A DNA stretch of 46,149 nt from Anaerolineae bacterium (GCA_023511655.1 JAIMBB010000011.1:1-46149); one strand, 5' to 3'. Positions 1-9,395 are shown, counted from the stretch's first letter. Program-made: numbers and translations. The notes: a model not told the origin generated them from the letters alone.

Positions 1-1
1 C

Positions 2-1759
2 CAGGGCATCGTCGGCACCAGCGTCACGTGGGGCGGCGGCCTGTATACCTTCCAGTGGGAGAACTTGGTGCAATGGAAGCCGGACTTCTCCGACACCGAG
101 CCCAGCCTCGCCGAGAAGGTAGAGGTTAGCCCAGATGGCCGGGAATACACCTTCACCCTGCGCAAAGGCATCAAGTGGTCGGATGGCCAGCCCTTCACCG
201 CCGATGACATCCTGTTCTACATCAACGATGTGATGTTCAATCAAGAATTGAGCCCCGGCGGACCGGGTGCCGATTGGCTGCCCAGCAGTCAGCGGGAGGG
301 ATTCAAGGCCGAGAAGGTGGACGATTACACCTTTAAGCTGATCTTCCCCAACCCCTACGGCACGCTGCTGTACAACCTGGCTACTTGGAGCGGGCGCCAA
401 TTCGCGCAATATCCGAAGCACTACCTGAAGCAATTCCACAAGGCCTATAACGAGAAAGCCGACGACCTGGCCAAACAGGAGGGCCTGGAGAACTGGGTGC
501 AGCTCTTCTTCCGCAAGGGGCCTGACACGTGGGGCAACCCCGACCGCTTCATGGACGTGCCGGAGTATCCATCGCTCGGCCCGTGGGTGGTGGTGCAGCC
601 GATCGGCTCGGGCACCACGGCCAAGTTCACGCGCAACCCATACTACTGGAAGGTGGATAATCAAGGCAACCAGTTGCCCTACATGGACGAGGTGATCGTC
701 ACCGCCTACCAGGACCCGGAGACGCGCGCACTGGCCATGCTGAATGGCGACCTGGACTTCATCAAGGATCCGGGCGAGGGCAACCGCGAGTTGTACTTCG
801 ACGCGGTGAACGAGGGCAAGCCGATCAAGATCATCTCGCGCACCCCCGACGGCGGCAATACCATCTCGATCCACTTCAACCAGGGCTCAAAGAACCCGGT
901 GCTGCGCGAGGTGTTCCAGAACAAGGACTTCCGCATCGGCATGTCGCACGCCATCAACCGCGAGGAGATCATCGAGGTGGTGTTCAAAGGGCAGGGCAAG
1001 CCGGCCCAGGTGGCCCCGCTGGAGAGTTCACCGCTGTATCACGATCGGTTGGCCAATCAGTATCTCGAATACGACGTGGCCAAGGCCAACGAATATCTCG
1101 ACAAAGTGCTGCCCCAGAAAGATGCCAATGGCATGCGCCTCGGTCCGGACGGCAAGCCGTTCTCCATCATCTGGACCTGCCTCGATCAGAACTACACGGG
1201 TGGCGATGTGCGCGCCTGGCTGCAGGCGGCCGAGTTGATGGTCGGGTATTTCAAGGCGGTGGGCGTCGAGGTCAAGCTCGATGTGATCTCCGATCAAGTG
1301 CTGGGGGAGCGGCGCAGGACGAACGACGTGGACATGTTCATCTTCCACGGCGGCGAAGGTGGCGCCGGCATGAGCGCGATCTTCGACCCGCGCTGGCACA
1401 TCCCCGGCGAGTATTGGGGCTTCTTCAGCCACGGCTGGTCGGCCTTCCTGGTGCCCACGGACCTGAGCGATGAGGAGAAGGCCAACTTCGTGGAGCCGCC
1501 GCCGCGCATGGCCGAGTACCGCAAGCAGTTCGAGGAAGCCACGCAGAAGGTCACCCGCGAGGAGCAGATCGCGGCTATGAAGAAGGTGCTGGACGCTTCG
1601 GCTGAGGAGTTCTGGGTGATCGGTGTCTCGCGGCCCGGTCCCGGTTATCAGCCGACCAGCAAGCGTTTGGTTGGCCTGCCCGATGGCGCATTGGACGGTT
1701 GGCTGCCCGGCACGCACAAGATCATGCGTCCCGAGCAGTGGTTCATCGCCGAGGGCTGA
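2..1759 (+). CDS. Extracellular solute-binding protein, family 5 (5' end outside window)
   Basis: This is the ligand receptor of the ABC importer encoded directly downstream; it would act outside the membrane, probably as a lipoprotein. The reading frame is open from base 2, so the start and any signal peptide lie upstream of the window; the TTG at 65 is internal. About 585 residues are visible. The family 5 signature is clear near the visible N terminus (TFTLRKGIKWSDGQPFTADD), with the usual later elements such as NPYYWKVDNQGNQLPYMDE and the MSHAINREEI helix. Family 5 members bind oligopeptides, but in thermophiles and Chloroflexota many bind oligosaccharides. The glycosidase genes beyond the ATPases make a sugar ligand plausible, but this is inference. 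The next gene starts after a 119-base gap that holds a heptad array. Confidence 0.93.
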   Translation, partial: QGIVGTSVTWGGGLYTFQWENLVQWKPDFSDTEPSLAEKVEVSPDGREYTFTLRKGIKWSDGQPFTADDILFYINDVMFNQELSPGGPGADWLPSSQREGFKAEKVDDYTFKLIFPNPYGTLLYNLATWSGRQFAQYPKHYLKQFHKAYNEKADDLAKQEGLENWVQLFFRKGPDTWGNPDRFMDVPEYPSLGPWVVVQPIGSGTTAKFTRNPYYWKVDNQGNQLPYMDEVIVTAYQDPETRALAMLNGDLDFIKDPGEGNRELYFDAVNEGKPIKIISRTPDGGNTISIHFNQGSKNPVLREVFQNKDFRIGMSHAINREEIIEVVFKGQGKPAQVAPLESSPLYHDRLANQYLEYDVAKANEYLDKVLPQKDANGMRLGPDGKPFSIIWTCLDQNYTGGDVRAWLQAAELMVGYFKAVGVEVKLDVISDQVLGERRRTNDVDMFIFHGGEGGAGMSAIFDPRWHIPGEYWGFFSHGWSAFLVPTDLSDEEKANFVEPPPRMAEYRKQFEEATQKVTREEQIAAMKKVLDASAEEFWVIGVSRPGPGYQPTSKRLVGLPDGALDGWLPGTHKIMRPEQWFIAEG

Positions 1760-1809
1760 TCCGTCCTGAATCGTTAGGCAGGGCGATGGCGGGATGCTTG
1801 ACACGGAAC

Positions 1810-1851
1810 GACGTGGCGCGTAAAACGTAATACGCGATACGTTACACGCCT
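1810..1851. repeat. Degenerate heptad array between binding protein and permease genes
   Basis: Six 7-base units run in phase from 1810 to 1851: GACGTGG, CGCGTAA, AACGTAA, TACGCGA, TACGTTA, CACGCCT. Most share ACG at positions 2-4. The segment is also an imperfect inverted repeat: GGCGCGTAAAACGTA at 1815-1829 against TACGTTACACGCC at 1838-1850, with a two-base bulge. It sits between two same-strand genes of one operon. Confidence 0.6.
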
Positions 1852-1878
1852 GTCCCGCATCGCCCAATGTGAGCGCCT

Positions 1879-2865
1879 ATGTGGAAATTCATGCTGCGCC
1901 GCCTGAGCTACGCTGTCGTCGCGATCTTCGTCATCTCGCTCGTCTCGTTCGCGGTCATCCAGTTGCCACCGGGCGACTATGTGACCGACATGATCAACCG
2001 CATGCGCCTGGCCGGCGGCAAGCTCGACCCCGAATTCGAGCAGCGCATGCGCGAGGTATATGGCTTCGACCAGCCGATGATCGTGCAATATGCCAAGTGG
2101 ATGAGCAACATCCTCACGCGCGGCGAGTTCGGCTATTCCTTCGTATACAAGCGCGACGCCGGCGAGATGATCATGGAGCGCCTGCCGACGACGGCGGTGA
2201 TGGTGTTGGGCGCAGTCATGCTCACGTGGTCTATTGCGCTCCCCCTCGGCGTCTATGCCGCCGTCCACAAATACTCGATCCTGGACTACGGCGCAGGATT
2301 CATCGGCTTCTTCGGCCTGGCGGTGCCCAGCTTCATCCTGGCAATCATTGTGCTCTACTTCACGTATCGCGCCTTTGGCCGAGCGACCATCGGCCTGTTC
2401 TCGCCGGAGTACGTGGACGCGCCGTGGAGCCTCGCCAAGCTGCTCGACCTGCTGCGCAACATGTGGGTGCCGGCCTTGTTGGCCGCGGTCACTGGCATCG
2501 GCGCGCTCACGCAGACCATGCGCGCCAACCTGCTGGACGAGCTGAACAAACCCTACGTCAATACCGCCCGGGCCAAGGGATTGTCCGAGTCTCGCTTGCT
2601 GTGGAAGTATCCGGTGCGGCATGCGCTCAACCCATTCGTGAGCACCATCGGCTGGCTGCTGCCGGCATTGGTGGCCGGCGATGTCATTATCTCCATTGTG
2701 CTCAACTTGCCCACGGCCGGCTCGATGTTGTATGCAGCGTTGCTGCAGCAAGATCAATACGTCGCTGCCGGGTTCATCCTGTTGCTCAGCACACTCACGG
2801 TGATCGGCACGCTGATCTCCGATCTGTTGCTGGCCTGGCTCGACCCACGCATTCGTCTCTCATGA
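1879..2865 (+). CDS. ABC transporter permease, DppB/OppB type
   Basis: This is the first inner-membrane subunit of the 1-6338 importer and would form half of the substrate channel. At 328 residues it has the family's normal length. The N-terminal segment (MWKFMLRRLSYAVVAIFVIS) is the first membrane helix, followed by a hydrophilic region with a YGFDQPMIVQYAKW element typical of DppB proteins. The cytoplasmic loop that docks on the ATPase carries ARAKGLSESRLLWKYPVRHA, the peptide-permease form of the EAA motif. About six membrane helices are visible. The gene ends in TGA at 2863-2865, inside the start of a second heptad array. Confidence 0.95.
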   Translation: MWKFMLRRLSYAVVAIFVISLVSFAVIQLPPGDYVTDMINRMRLAGGKLDPEFEQRMREVYGFDQPMIVQYAKWMSNILTRGEFGYSFVYKRDAGEMIMERLPTTAVMVLGAVMLTWSIALPLGVYAAVHKYSILDYGAGFIGFFGLAVPSFILAIIVLYFTYRAFGRATIGLFSPEYVDAPWSLAKLLDLLRNMWVPALLAAVTGIGALTQTMRANLLDELNKPYVNTARAKGLSESRLLWKYPVRHALNPFVSTIGWLLPALVAGDVIISIVLNLPTAGSMLYAALLQQDQYVAAGFILLLSTLTVIGTLISDLLLAWLDPRIRLS

Positions 2866-2903
2866 GCTCAGGCTCACTCGCAGCTTTTAGCTCACAGCTC
2901 AAA
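2862..2903. repeat. Degenerate heptad array at permease-permease junction
   Basis: Six 7-base units occupy 2862-2903: ATGAGCT, CAGGCTC, ACTCGCA, GCTTTTA, GCTCACA, GCTCAAA. The last three follow a GCTCANA consensus, while the opening TGAGCT is its reverse complement, so the array begins inverted. It overlaps the stop codon of the upstream permease and ends directly before the ATG chosen for the next gene. Confidence 0.5.
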
Positions 2904-4043
2904 ATGGCCACTCTCGCTCCCGGTCTCGAGACCACTCCCCCGGCAGAAGTGCAAGAAGCGCAGCGCAGCGCGGAGGTCGCCTCACAGTGGAAGCTGATGT
3001 GGTGGAAGTTCCGCAAGGACAAGCTGGCGGTCGTCGGCAGCGTCGTTGTCCTCTTCTTCTACACCATGGCTGCCTTCGCGGAATTCTTTGCGCCCAAGTC
3101 GCCGGAATTCTTCAACCCGCAGTATGTGTTTGCGCCGCCACAGCCGGTGTATTTCTTCCTGGATGGGCGCTGGGATCCGTTCGTGTATGGCCTGAAGTTC
3201 GAGCGCGATCCGGTCTCGTTGAAGAAGACGTGGTCCATAGACTACAACACGCGCATCCCATGGGGCTTCTTCGTCAAGGGCGAGCCGTATAAGATCCTTG
3301 GCCTCATCCCCGGCGATACGCATCTGTTTGGGCCGAAGAATCCCAAAGATCCGTTCTATTTGCTGGGGGCGGACAAAAGCGGTCGCGATATGCTTAGCCG
3401 CATCATCCATGCGGCTCGCATTTCGCTGACCGTGGGCCTGGTGGGCGTGTTCCTGTCGTTGATCATTGGTGTGACCATCGGCGGCATCTCCGGCCTGCTC
3501 GGCGGCGTGGTGGACGTGGTCATCCAACGCATCATCGAGATCGTCAACTCGGTGCCCAGCCTGCCCTTGATGATGGCGCTGGCTGCCGTGGTGCCGCCTG
3601 GCACGCCGCCGGTGCAGGTCTACGTCGTGATCACCATCATCCTGGCGCTGTTGAGCTGGACGGGTATGGCGCGCGTGGTGCGCGGCCGCTTCCTGGCCTT
3701 GCGCGAGGAAGACTTTATCCTGGCCGCGCGGCTGGACGGCGCGAGCCGCAGCCGGCTGATCTTCCGGCATATGGTGCCTTCGTTCCTCAGCCACATCATC
3801 GCGTCCATCACCATCTCCATTCCCTACATGATCCTGAGCGAAACCGGCCTGAGCTTCCTCGGCATCGGCCTGCGTCCGCCGGTGGTGAGCTGGGGTGTGA
3901 TGTTGCGCGATTCGCAGCAGATCGCGACCGTCGTCAACTATCCGTGGCTGTTGCTGCCGGCAGCAGCAGTGGTGATCTTCGTGCTGGCGATGAACTTCCT
4001 GGGCAACGGCCTGCGCGACGCGGCGGATCCGTACGCAAACTAG
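2904..4043 (+). CDS. ABC transporter permease, DppC/OppC type
   Basis: This is the second membrane subunit, pairing with the product of the preceding gene. The ATG at 2904 gives 379 residues. An ATG at 2862 in the same frame overlaps the previous stop (ATGA), but its extra 14 codons are made of heptad repeat, so I prefer 2904. The first membrane helix lies around residues 30-55. A long periplasmic segment follows (about residues 60-140), ending in GADKSGRDMLSRIIHAAR, the diagnostic OppC motif (GTDxxGRDxLSR). The EAA-like loop is AARLDGASRSRLIFRHMVPS. The periplasmic segment is longer than in Escherichia coli DppC, a variation often seen when the ligand is large. Confidence 0.93.
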   Translation: MATLAPGLETTPPAEVQEAQRSAEVASQWKLMWWKFRKDKLAVVGSVVVLFFYTMAAFAEFFAPKSPEFFNPQYVFAPPQPVYFFLDGRWDPFVYGLKFERDPVSLKKTWSIDYNTRIPWGFFVKGEPYKILGLIPGDTHLFGPKNPKDPFYLLGADKSGRDMLSRIIHAARISLTVGLVGVFLSLIIGVTIGGISGLLGGVVDVVIQRIIEIVNSVPSLPLMMALAAVVPPGTPPVQVYVVITIILALLSWTGMARVVRGRFLALREEDFILAARLDGASRSRLIFRHMVPSFLSHIIASITISIPYMILSETGLSFLGIGLRPPVVSWGVMLRDSQQIATVVNYPWLLLPAAAVVIFVLAMNFLGNGLRDAADPYAN

Positions 4044-4060
4044 GGTCGCGTCTAGTACGG

Positions 4061-4192
4061 TGTCGATCATGTCGATCATGTCGATCATGTCAGCAATGTC
4101 AGATGCTATCCGACACTACCGACACTACTGACACCGCTGACACCAATGACACCACCGACACCATCGACACTAGTGACGCCACCAACACCATG
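4061..4192. repeat. Nonamer array with strand-flipped halves
   Basis: Five units of TGTCNNNNN run from 4061 to 4105 (TGTCGATCA three times, then TGTCAGCAA and TGTCAGATG). After a six-base gap come nine units of GACACNNNN or close variants (4112-4192: GACACTACC, GACACTACT, GACACCGCT, GACACCAAT and so on), all at exact 9-base spacing. The second half is the reverse complement type of the first (GACA against TGTC), so the transcript could fold on itself. Because 9 is a multiple of 3 the frame stays open, encoding Asp-Thr-X repeats in phase with the next gene. Confidence 0.75.
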
Positions 4193-5242
4193 ACAACTGA
4201 TACGCTGCTCGAATTCAAAGACCTGCGCGTCCATTTCTTCACCGATGAAGGCGTGGTGAAGGCCGTGGATGGCGTGGACCTGGTCGTGCCGCGCGGCAAG
4301 ACGACGTGCATCGTCGGTGAGAGCGGCTGCGGCAAGAGCGTAATGTCGCTCACGGCCCTGCGCATCGTGCAGAAGCCTGGCCGCATCGTGAGCGGGCAGG
4401 TGCTGTGGCATAGCAAAGGCGGCGACGTGATTGACCTGGCCAAGCTCAACCCGAAAGGCCAGGAGATTCGCAAAATCCGCGGCGCGGAGATCGCCATGAT
4501 CTTTCAGGAGCCGATGACCAGCCTGAGCGCGCTATACACCATCGGCAACCAGATCGGCGAGGCCATCCGGCTGCATCAAGGCGTCTCCAAACAAGAAGCG
4601 CGAGAGCGCACCATCGAAATGCTGCGCAAGGTGCGCATCCCGCGCCCGGAGCGATTGGTGGACGAATATCCGTTCCGGCTGAGCGGCGGCATGCGCCAGC
4701 GCGCCATGATCGCCATGGCCCTGTCGTGCAACCCCAGCCTGTTGATCGCAGACGAGCCGACCACTGCGCTCGACGTCACTACCCAGGCGCAGATCCTCGA
4801 CCTGATGCAGGAATTGCAGCAAGAGTACGGCATGAGCATCATGTTCATCACTCACGACCTGGGCGTGGTGGCCGAAATCGCCGATATCGTCGCCGTGATG
4901 TACCTGGGGCGGGTAGTCGAAAGCGCGGATGCGGATACCATCTTCAACAATCCCCAGCATCCCTACACCCAGGCGCTGCTTGCTTCCGTCCCGAAGATCA
5001 CCGCCACTCGCCAGCCGCTCGAGCCGATTCAGGGCATGGTGCCCAACCCGTTCCGCCGTCCGAGCGGTTGCACGTTCCATCCACGTTGCGCCAAGGTCAT
5101 GCCCATCTGCCGGACGGTCGAGCCGGCCATGATTGATCTGGGCAACGATCACTTGGCGCGCTGTTTGCTATACGACGAGGCTGCGCGCGCAGCCGCCTCG
5201 GAGCCTGCTGGCTCGATCGTGGCTGATCAGGCGCTGCGATGA
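4190..5242 (+). CDS. ABC transporter ATP-binding protein, DppD/OppD type
   Basis: This is the first of the two ATPases that power the importer. The start at 4190 gives 350 residues with all nucleotide-binding motifs: Walker A GESGCGKS (43-50), Q-loop Q106, signature LSGGMRQR (164-171), Walker B LLIADEP (184-190) and the H-loop THD. The C-terminal oligopeptide-transporter extension is present (HPYTQALLASVPKI and GCTFHPRCAKVMPIC). An in-frame ATG at 4103 would add a tail of Asp-Thr-X triplets read from the nonamer array. I consider that spurious because homologues begin with the LLEFKDLRVHF strand, but translation from there cannot be excluded. Confidence 0.95.
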   Translation: MTTDTLLEFKDLRVHFFTDEGVVKAVDGVDLVVPRGKTTCIVGESGCGKSVMSLTALRIVQKPGRIVSGQVLWHSKGGDVIDLAKLNPKGQEIRKIRGAEIAMIFQEPMTSLSALYTIGNQIGEAIRLHQGVSKQEARERTIEMLRKVRIPRPERLVDEYPFRLSGGMRQRAMIAMALSCNPSLLIADEPTTALDVTTQAQILDLMQELQQEYGMSIMFITHDLGVVAEIADIVAVMYLGRVVESADADTIFNNPQHPYTQALLASVPKITATRQPLEPIQGMVPNPFRRPSGCTFHPRCAKVMPICRTVEPAMIDLGNDHLARCLLYDEAARAAASEPAGSIVADQALR

Positions 5243-5261
5243 CGCATTCGAATTCCCCACC

Positions 5262-6338
5262 ATGACAACGAGCAACGGACTTTCGCCTCAGATCTCCCCA
5301 CCGGCTGCAGGGAATGCCGGCCAGCTGTTGCAGGTGCGTGGCCTGAAGATGCACTTCCCCATTACCAAAGGCGTCTTTGGGGGCGTCAAGGGCTATGTGA
5401 AGGCCGTGGACGACGTGGTCTTCGACATCAACCTCGGCGAGACACTCGGCCTGGTAGGTGAAAGTGGCTGCGGCAAGACCACCGTCGGCCGATGCATCGT
5501 GCGCGCCTACAAGCCCACCGCCGGTCAAATGTGGTACTACGGCGGTGCGAGCCCGACGGATCTGGCCGAGCTAAACGACGACCAGCTCAAGCCCTACCGC
5601 CGCGACATCCGCATGATCTTCCAGGATCCCTACTCCTCGCTCAACCCGCGCATGCCGGTGTTCGAGAACGTGAGCGAAGCGTTGGTCAACTTGACAAACA
5701 TTCGCGGCAGCGAGATGGAAGATCGCGTCAAAGACGCCATCGTGCGGGTCGGGTTGCGGCCGGAGTACATCCGCCGCTTCCCTCATGCGTTCTCCGGTGG
5801 TGAGCGCCAGCGCATCGTCATCGCCCGCGCGCTGGTGACCAATCCGAAGCTGGTGATTTGCGATGAGGCCGTCGCTGCGCTCGACGTGTCCATCCGCGCC
5901 CAGGTGCTGAACTTGCTGGAACGACTGCGTCAGGAGTTGAACCTGACCTATCTGTTCGTCTCGCATGACCTGAGCGTGGTGCGCTACATCTGCGATCGCG
6001 TGGTGGTGATGTACGTCGGCCGCATCGTCGAGGTCGCGCCGGTGAACGACCTCTTCCGCCAACCCAAGCACCCTTACACCGAAGCGCTGATGTCGTCGGT
6101 GCCGATCCAAAACCCACGCCATCGCAACAAAGAGGCGCGCATTCGGCTGGAAGGCGAAGTGGCCGATCCCTCCAATCCACCGACCGGCTGCTACTTCCAC
6201 CCGCGCTGTCACTATGCACAAGATCGCTGCCGGCATGAGACACCGGCCCTACGCGACATCGGCAACGGACGGCAAGTGGCTTGCCATTTCGCCGAGCAGT
6301 TGGATCTGAAAGGCGCCGTGCTGGGCGACATCGCATGA
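5262..6338 (+). CDS. ABC transporter ATP-binding protein, DppF/OppF type
   Basis: This is the second ATPase of the importer, expected to pair with the preceding one as a heterodimer. It has 358 residues from the ATG at 5262, 19 bases after the previous stop. Walker A is GESGCGKT (66-73), the signature is FSGGERQR and Walker B is [14 protein letters not shown]. The alanine after DE replaces the usual proline (DEPVSALD), a mild variation. The C-terminal [12 protein letters not shown] and [15 protein letters not shown] segments place it in the DppF group. It ends 34 bases before a secreted glycosidase gene on the same strand. Confidence 0.95.
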   Translation: MTTSNGLSPQISPPAAGNAGQLLQVRGLKMHFPITKGVFGGVKGYVKAVDDVVFDINLGETLGLVGESGCGKTTVGRCIVRAYKPTAGQMWYYGGASPTDLAELNDDQLKPYRRDIRMIFQDPYSSLNPRMPVFENVSEALVNLTNIRGSEMEDRVKDAIVRVGLRPEYIRRFPHAFSGGERQRIVIARALVTNPKLVICDEAVAALDVSIRAQVLNLLERLRQELNLTYLFVSHDLSVVRYICDRVVVMYVGRIVEVAPVNDLFRQPKHPYTEALMSSVPIQNPRHRNKEARIRLEGEVADPSNPPTGCYFHPRCHYAQDRCRHETPALRDIGNGRQVACHFAEQLDLKGAVLGDIA

Positions 6339-6372
6339 GTCGCTTGAGAGGCGCCTTGTTCGCTATATCTTG

Positions 6373-8064
6373 ATGAGTTGTCGAATTGATCTGAAGCCGC
6401 TCGTTGTGCTGGTTGCCGTGCTGTCCCTTGTGGTGCTGCAGCCACAGCCGGGTGCCGCGCAACAGGCGACGCCCACGCCGCCCATTCGTCCCACGCATAC
6501 CCCGCGCCCGACGCCTTCGCCCACCCCGGCGCGCATCAGCGCCGAGATCACCGTAGATGCTGCCTCGGAAGGCGTGCTTTTCAGCCCGCGCATGCTGGGT
6601 AACAACCTGCCGGCCTGGTTGAAGCGCCAGGTCTTCGAGCATCCGGTCTTCCGTGCGCGCGTCGCTGCCTCGGGCATCCGCATGCTGCGCATCCCCGGCG
6701 GCAGTTGGAGCGACGAATACGGCTGGTTGAGCTGCGAGACCGGTCGGGATCAACCCGGCGCCTTTCCTTGCCGCTTCCCGTGGGCGGCTCGCCCGACCGA
6801 CTTCATCAATTTTCTCAAGGCGACCGGGATCGAGGCAATGTATACCGTCAACGTGAACTACACCGCCCAGGAAGCTGCTGCGTTGGTCGCCTTCCTCAAC
6901 AGCGCCATCACCGATACGACCCGCATCGGCCCAGACATCCGCGGCACCGACTGGTACACCGCCGGTCGCTGGGCGCAGTTGCGCGCTGCCGGCGGCAACC
7001 CCGAGCCGCTCGGCATCCGGCTTTGGGAGATCGGCAACGAGGTCTACGGTGGCAAGCCGGTGGTGAAGGGTTGCCCGCGGAATGGGTGGGAGAACACGTG
7101 GACGTGCAGCGGCGAGGAATATATCAAAGGCAATGCCGAGCACGACGGGTTCATCAAGATGCGCGCCGCCATGTTGAACGTTGACCCGACGATACAGGTT
7201 GGCGCCGTCGGCCACGAGTCGTCGCTGGGTCGGGGATGGGCCTACAACGTGCTCACCCACGGCGGTCAGGTGATGGACTACTACGTCGTCCACACTTATC
7301 CTCAGTATTACAACTACGGCAACCCGCGCCGCGAGATCGAGCACATCCTGGCTATTCCTCAGCGATTGTGGCCGAAGATCAAGTCCGAGGCGGAGATGGC
7401 ATTCGCTGACGCCGCAGGGGGCCGTCCGATCCCCATCGTCGTCAACGAGTTCGGCATTGTGCCGGAGTGGGGCAAGGAGGACTTCCGCAACTACATGAAC
7501 AAACACGTTGCCGCGCTGTTCATCGCCGACTCGATCGGCCAGATGATCGTGAATAGATACGCGATGGCGGCGCACTGGAACGTGATGAACGGCCCCAGCC
7601 CCGAGCTGAGCGGCCGGATGGTCAATGAGTTCGGGTTAATGTTTGACTATGAGCGCGACCCGAAGATGACCCGCCAGCCGAAGTACTACGTATATCCGCT
7701 CTGGGCGCGCTTCGGCGAGCGCACCTTACCGATGACATCGTCCGCCGACCCGGCGCGCGAGCTGAGCGTTTACGCCGGCCGCGTTGGCGCCAACGTCGTC
7801 TCGCTGTTGGTCATCAACAAGAGCGATCGCCCGGCCGATGCTCAGATCACATTGAAGGGCGTCCGGCGGATCACCGGCGGGCTGGTGGACGCCTTGACGG
7901 CTGAGTCGGCCGACGCGACGACCGCAGCGTTCAATGGCGTGGCCGAACCGAAGGACGACCTCTCCGACGCGTCGCCTCTGCCGTTGAAAGGCAGCGCGAC
8001 CGACCGCCTCAGCTACACTTTCGCGCCGTATGCGATCACGCTGCTTCGGCTGAATGTGCAATAG
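6373..8064 (+). CDS. Secreted clan GH-A glycoside hydrolase, alpha-L-arabinofuranosidase-like
   Basis: This is probably an extracellular glycosidase of 563 residues. A signal peptide (hydrophobic core at residues 10-22, cleavage likely near GAA-QQ at 29-30) is followed by a Pro/Thr linker (about 31-55), typical of wall-exposed proteins. The catalytic barrel carries LWEIGNEVYG, where E223 would be the acid/base, and VVNEFG, where E359 would be the nucleophile; both match the N-E pattern of clan GH-A. The C-terminal segment (YTFAPYAITLLRLNVQ) resembles the closing strands of the beta-sandwich of GH51 arabinofuranosidases. The exact family (GH51, GH39 or GH79-like) cannot be fixed by eye. Position after an ABC importer suggests it releases that importer's ligand. 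Confidence 0.85.
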   Translation: MSCRIDLKPLVVLVAVLSLVVLQPQPGAAQQATPTPPIRPTHTPRPTPSPTPARISAEITVDAASEGVLFSPRMLGNNLPAWLKRQVFEHPVFRARVAASGIRMLRIPGGSWSDEYGWLSCETGRDQPGAFPCRFPWAARPTDFINFLKATGIEAMYTVNVNYTAQEAAALVAFLNSAITDTTRIGPDIRGTDWYTAGRWAQLRAAGGNPEPLGIRLWEIGNEVYGGKPVVKGCPRNGWENTWTCSGEEYIKGNAEHDGFIKMRAAMLNVDPTIQVGAVGHESSLGRGWAYNVLTHGGQVMDYYVVHTYPQYYNYGNPRREIEHILAIPQRLWPKIKSEAEMAFADAAGGRPIPIVVNEFGIVPEWGKEDFRNYMNKHVAALFIADSIGQMIVNRYAMAAHWNVMNGPSPELSGRMVNEFGLMFDYERDPKMTRQPKYYVYPLWARFGERTLPMTSSADPARELSVYAGRVGANVVSLLVINKSDRPADAQITLKGVRRITGGLVDALTAESADATTAAFNGVAEPKDDLSDASPLPLKGSATDRLSYTFAPYAITLLRLNVQ

Positions 8065-8082
8065 GCATGCCGTTGGTATATC

Positions 8083-9351
8083 TCACGGCCGGCGCGATTG
8101 TGCGTATGCCTTCATCGCCTCCCACAGCGGCGTGGGCGTGAAGTCTGGCTCGAGCATGCGGAAGTAATACCACGACTGGTTCTTCTCGGCGTCGCTCGGC
8201 CGCTTGAAAAACCACACGCTCATCACTCCGACCCACGGCCATTCCATGCGCGCTCGTTCGAACAACATCGGCACATAGCGCGCTTGCTGTTCGGGCGTCA
8301 CCATGCCGAAGCGGTTGAGGTCGGCGATGGCCGGATCATTGGGCACGGCGTTCCAGTTCACCTCACTCAGCCAGATCGGTTTGTGCGCGTCGCCGTTGCG
8401 CACCATGATGTCGCGCATCAACACGTGGCGCGCCACGTTGGTCTGCAATGGATTCAAGCGGCGATCGTACGGGCCGCTGAACAATCCGTAGCCCTGCGCG
8501 GCTGCTACGTCGAAGCAAGCCCCCGCGCCGGCTTGATACATGCGCTGGAAGAAGATCAGGTCGTCGAAGCCGCCGCCGGGATAACCGCCGCCGTCTTGTG
8601 CGATCGTAGGCGCCAGCGCCGCGGCGATGACGACGTTGTTCACGTCCACGCGCTTCAGCCGTTCGTGGGCCAGGCACAATAAGCGCGCGTAGTCCTCGGG
8701 GTTAGCCCGCTGGTTGCCCCATTCCGGGTAGATGTTCGGCTCGTTCCAAATCTGCCAATGCGTGACGCGGCCCTTGTAGCGTTGGGCGACGACCTCGATG
8801 AAGTCGGCGAAATCCTCGAATCGCGCCGGCGGGCCGAACTCGCCCAAGTCGGTGTAACCGGCATGTGCCCATCTCGGCGGCGCGCCGACGCGGGCAATGA
8901 TCTTGAGGTTGTAGCGCTCCGCCAGTGCGACGATATTGTCGTATTTGTCCCACGCGCTGCGATACGGCCGGTTGCGCCGATCCTCAAAGTCACCTTTGGC
9001 GTGGATCTCGATGTCCGACCAGGTGAACGGCTGGCGAATCCAGCCGAATCCGGCGTCGCGGATCATCTGCAAGCTGCGTTCGCGCTTGGCCACCTCCACT
9101 TCTTGCTCCAGAAAGGTGTTCACGCCGAGCGGGTTATCGGGCAGATGTTGGATGTCGGCGTTGGGCGCCAGATGGAGCGGCGGACGCATCTGTTCAAGCG
9201 CCAGGTTCCACAGCGCCCGCAGTTGCGCGATGCGGCTTTCCTCGCCGGTAACATAGAACAGTTGCTGGCCGCCAAAAGGAGAAGCCAGCCAGGCGCCACT
9301 CACGATGGCCGCAATGCCAATCAGCGCTGTTGCAACAATCCTCAAGCGCAT
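8083..9351 (-). CDS. Membrane-anchored or secreted clan GH-A glycosidase-like protein
   Basis: The protein has 422 residues from the ATG at 9351; the frame is open further upstream, but that stretch overlaps the HNH gene and looks non-coding. Residues 4-24 form a signal peptide or anchor. The barrel begins with LGVNTFLEQE and IRDAGFGWIRQPFTWSDIE, and carries THWQIWNEPN with E204 as likely acid/base and PIWLSEVNWN with E330 as likely nucleophile. This fits GH-A enzymes related to GH5 and GH39. The gene converges with the glycosidase at 6373-8064, only 18 bases separating the two stops. Two different secreted barrels side by side point to a complex polysaccharide or glycoside as substrate. Confidence 0.82.
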   Translation of the reverse strand: MRLRIVATALIGIAAIVSGAWLASPFGGQQLFYVTGEESRIAQLRALWNLALEQMRPPLHLAPNADIQHLPDNPLGVNTFLEQEVEVAKRERSLQMIRDAGFGWIRQPFTWSDIEIHAKGDFEDRRNRPYRSAWDKYDNIVALAERYNLKIIARVGAPPRWAHAGYTDLGEFGPPARFEDFADFIEVVAQRYKGRVTHWQIWNEPNIYPEWGNQRANPEDYARLLCLAHERLKRVDVNNVVIAAALAPTIAQDGGGYPGGGFDDLIFFQRMYQAGAGACFDVAAAQGYGLFSGPYDRRLNPLQTNVARHVLMRDIMVRNGDAHKPIWLSEVNWNAVPNDPAIADLNRFGMVTPEQQARYVPMLFERARMEWPWVGVMSVWFFKRPSDAEKNQSWYYFRMLEPDFTPTPLWEAMKAYAQSRRP

Positions 9352-9395
9352 GTCAAAGCAGATGGGAAGAGCTGAGGATGCTGTGGCGCGATCGC

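Noticed and set aside
1869-2861. Upstream extension of the second permease frame across the first permease gene
   Set aside because: It overlaps the first permease in another frame, is Arg/His-rich and has no membrane helices; the real start is near 2904.
4061-4192. CRISPR-like repeats
   Set aside because: Units are 9 bases with no spacers, and the halves are inverted; there are no cas genes in the window.
5818-7575. Long minus-strand open frame of 585 codons
   Set aside because: It lies antisense to the DppF and glycosidase genes, with the Arg/His/Asp-rich composition typical of shadow frames in GC-rich DNA, and has no recognisable domain.
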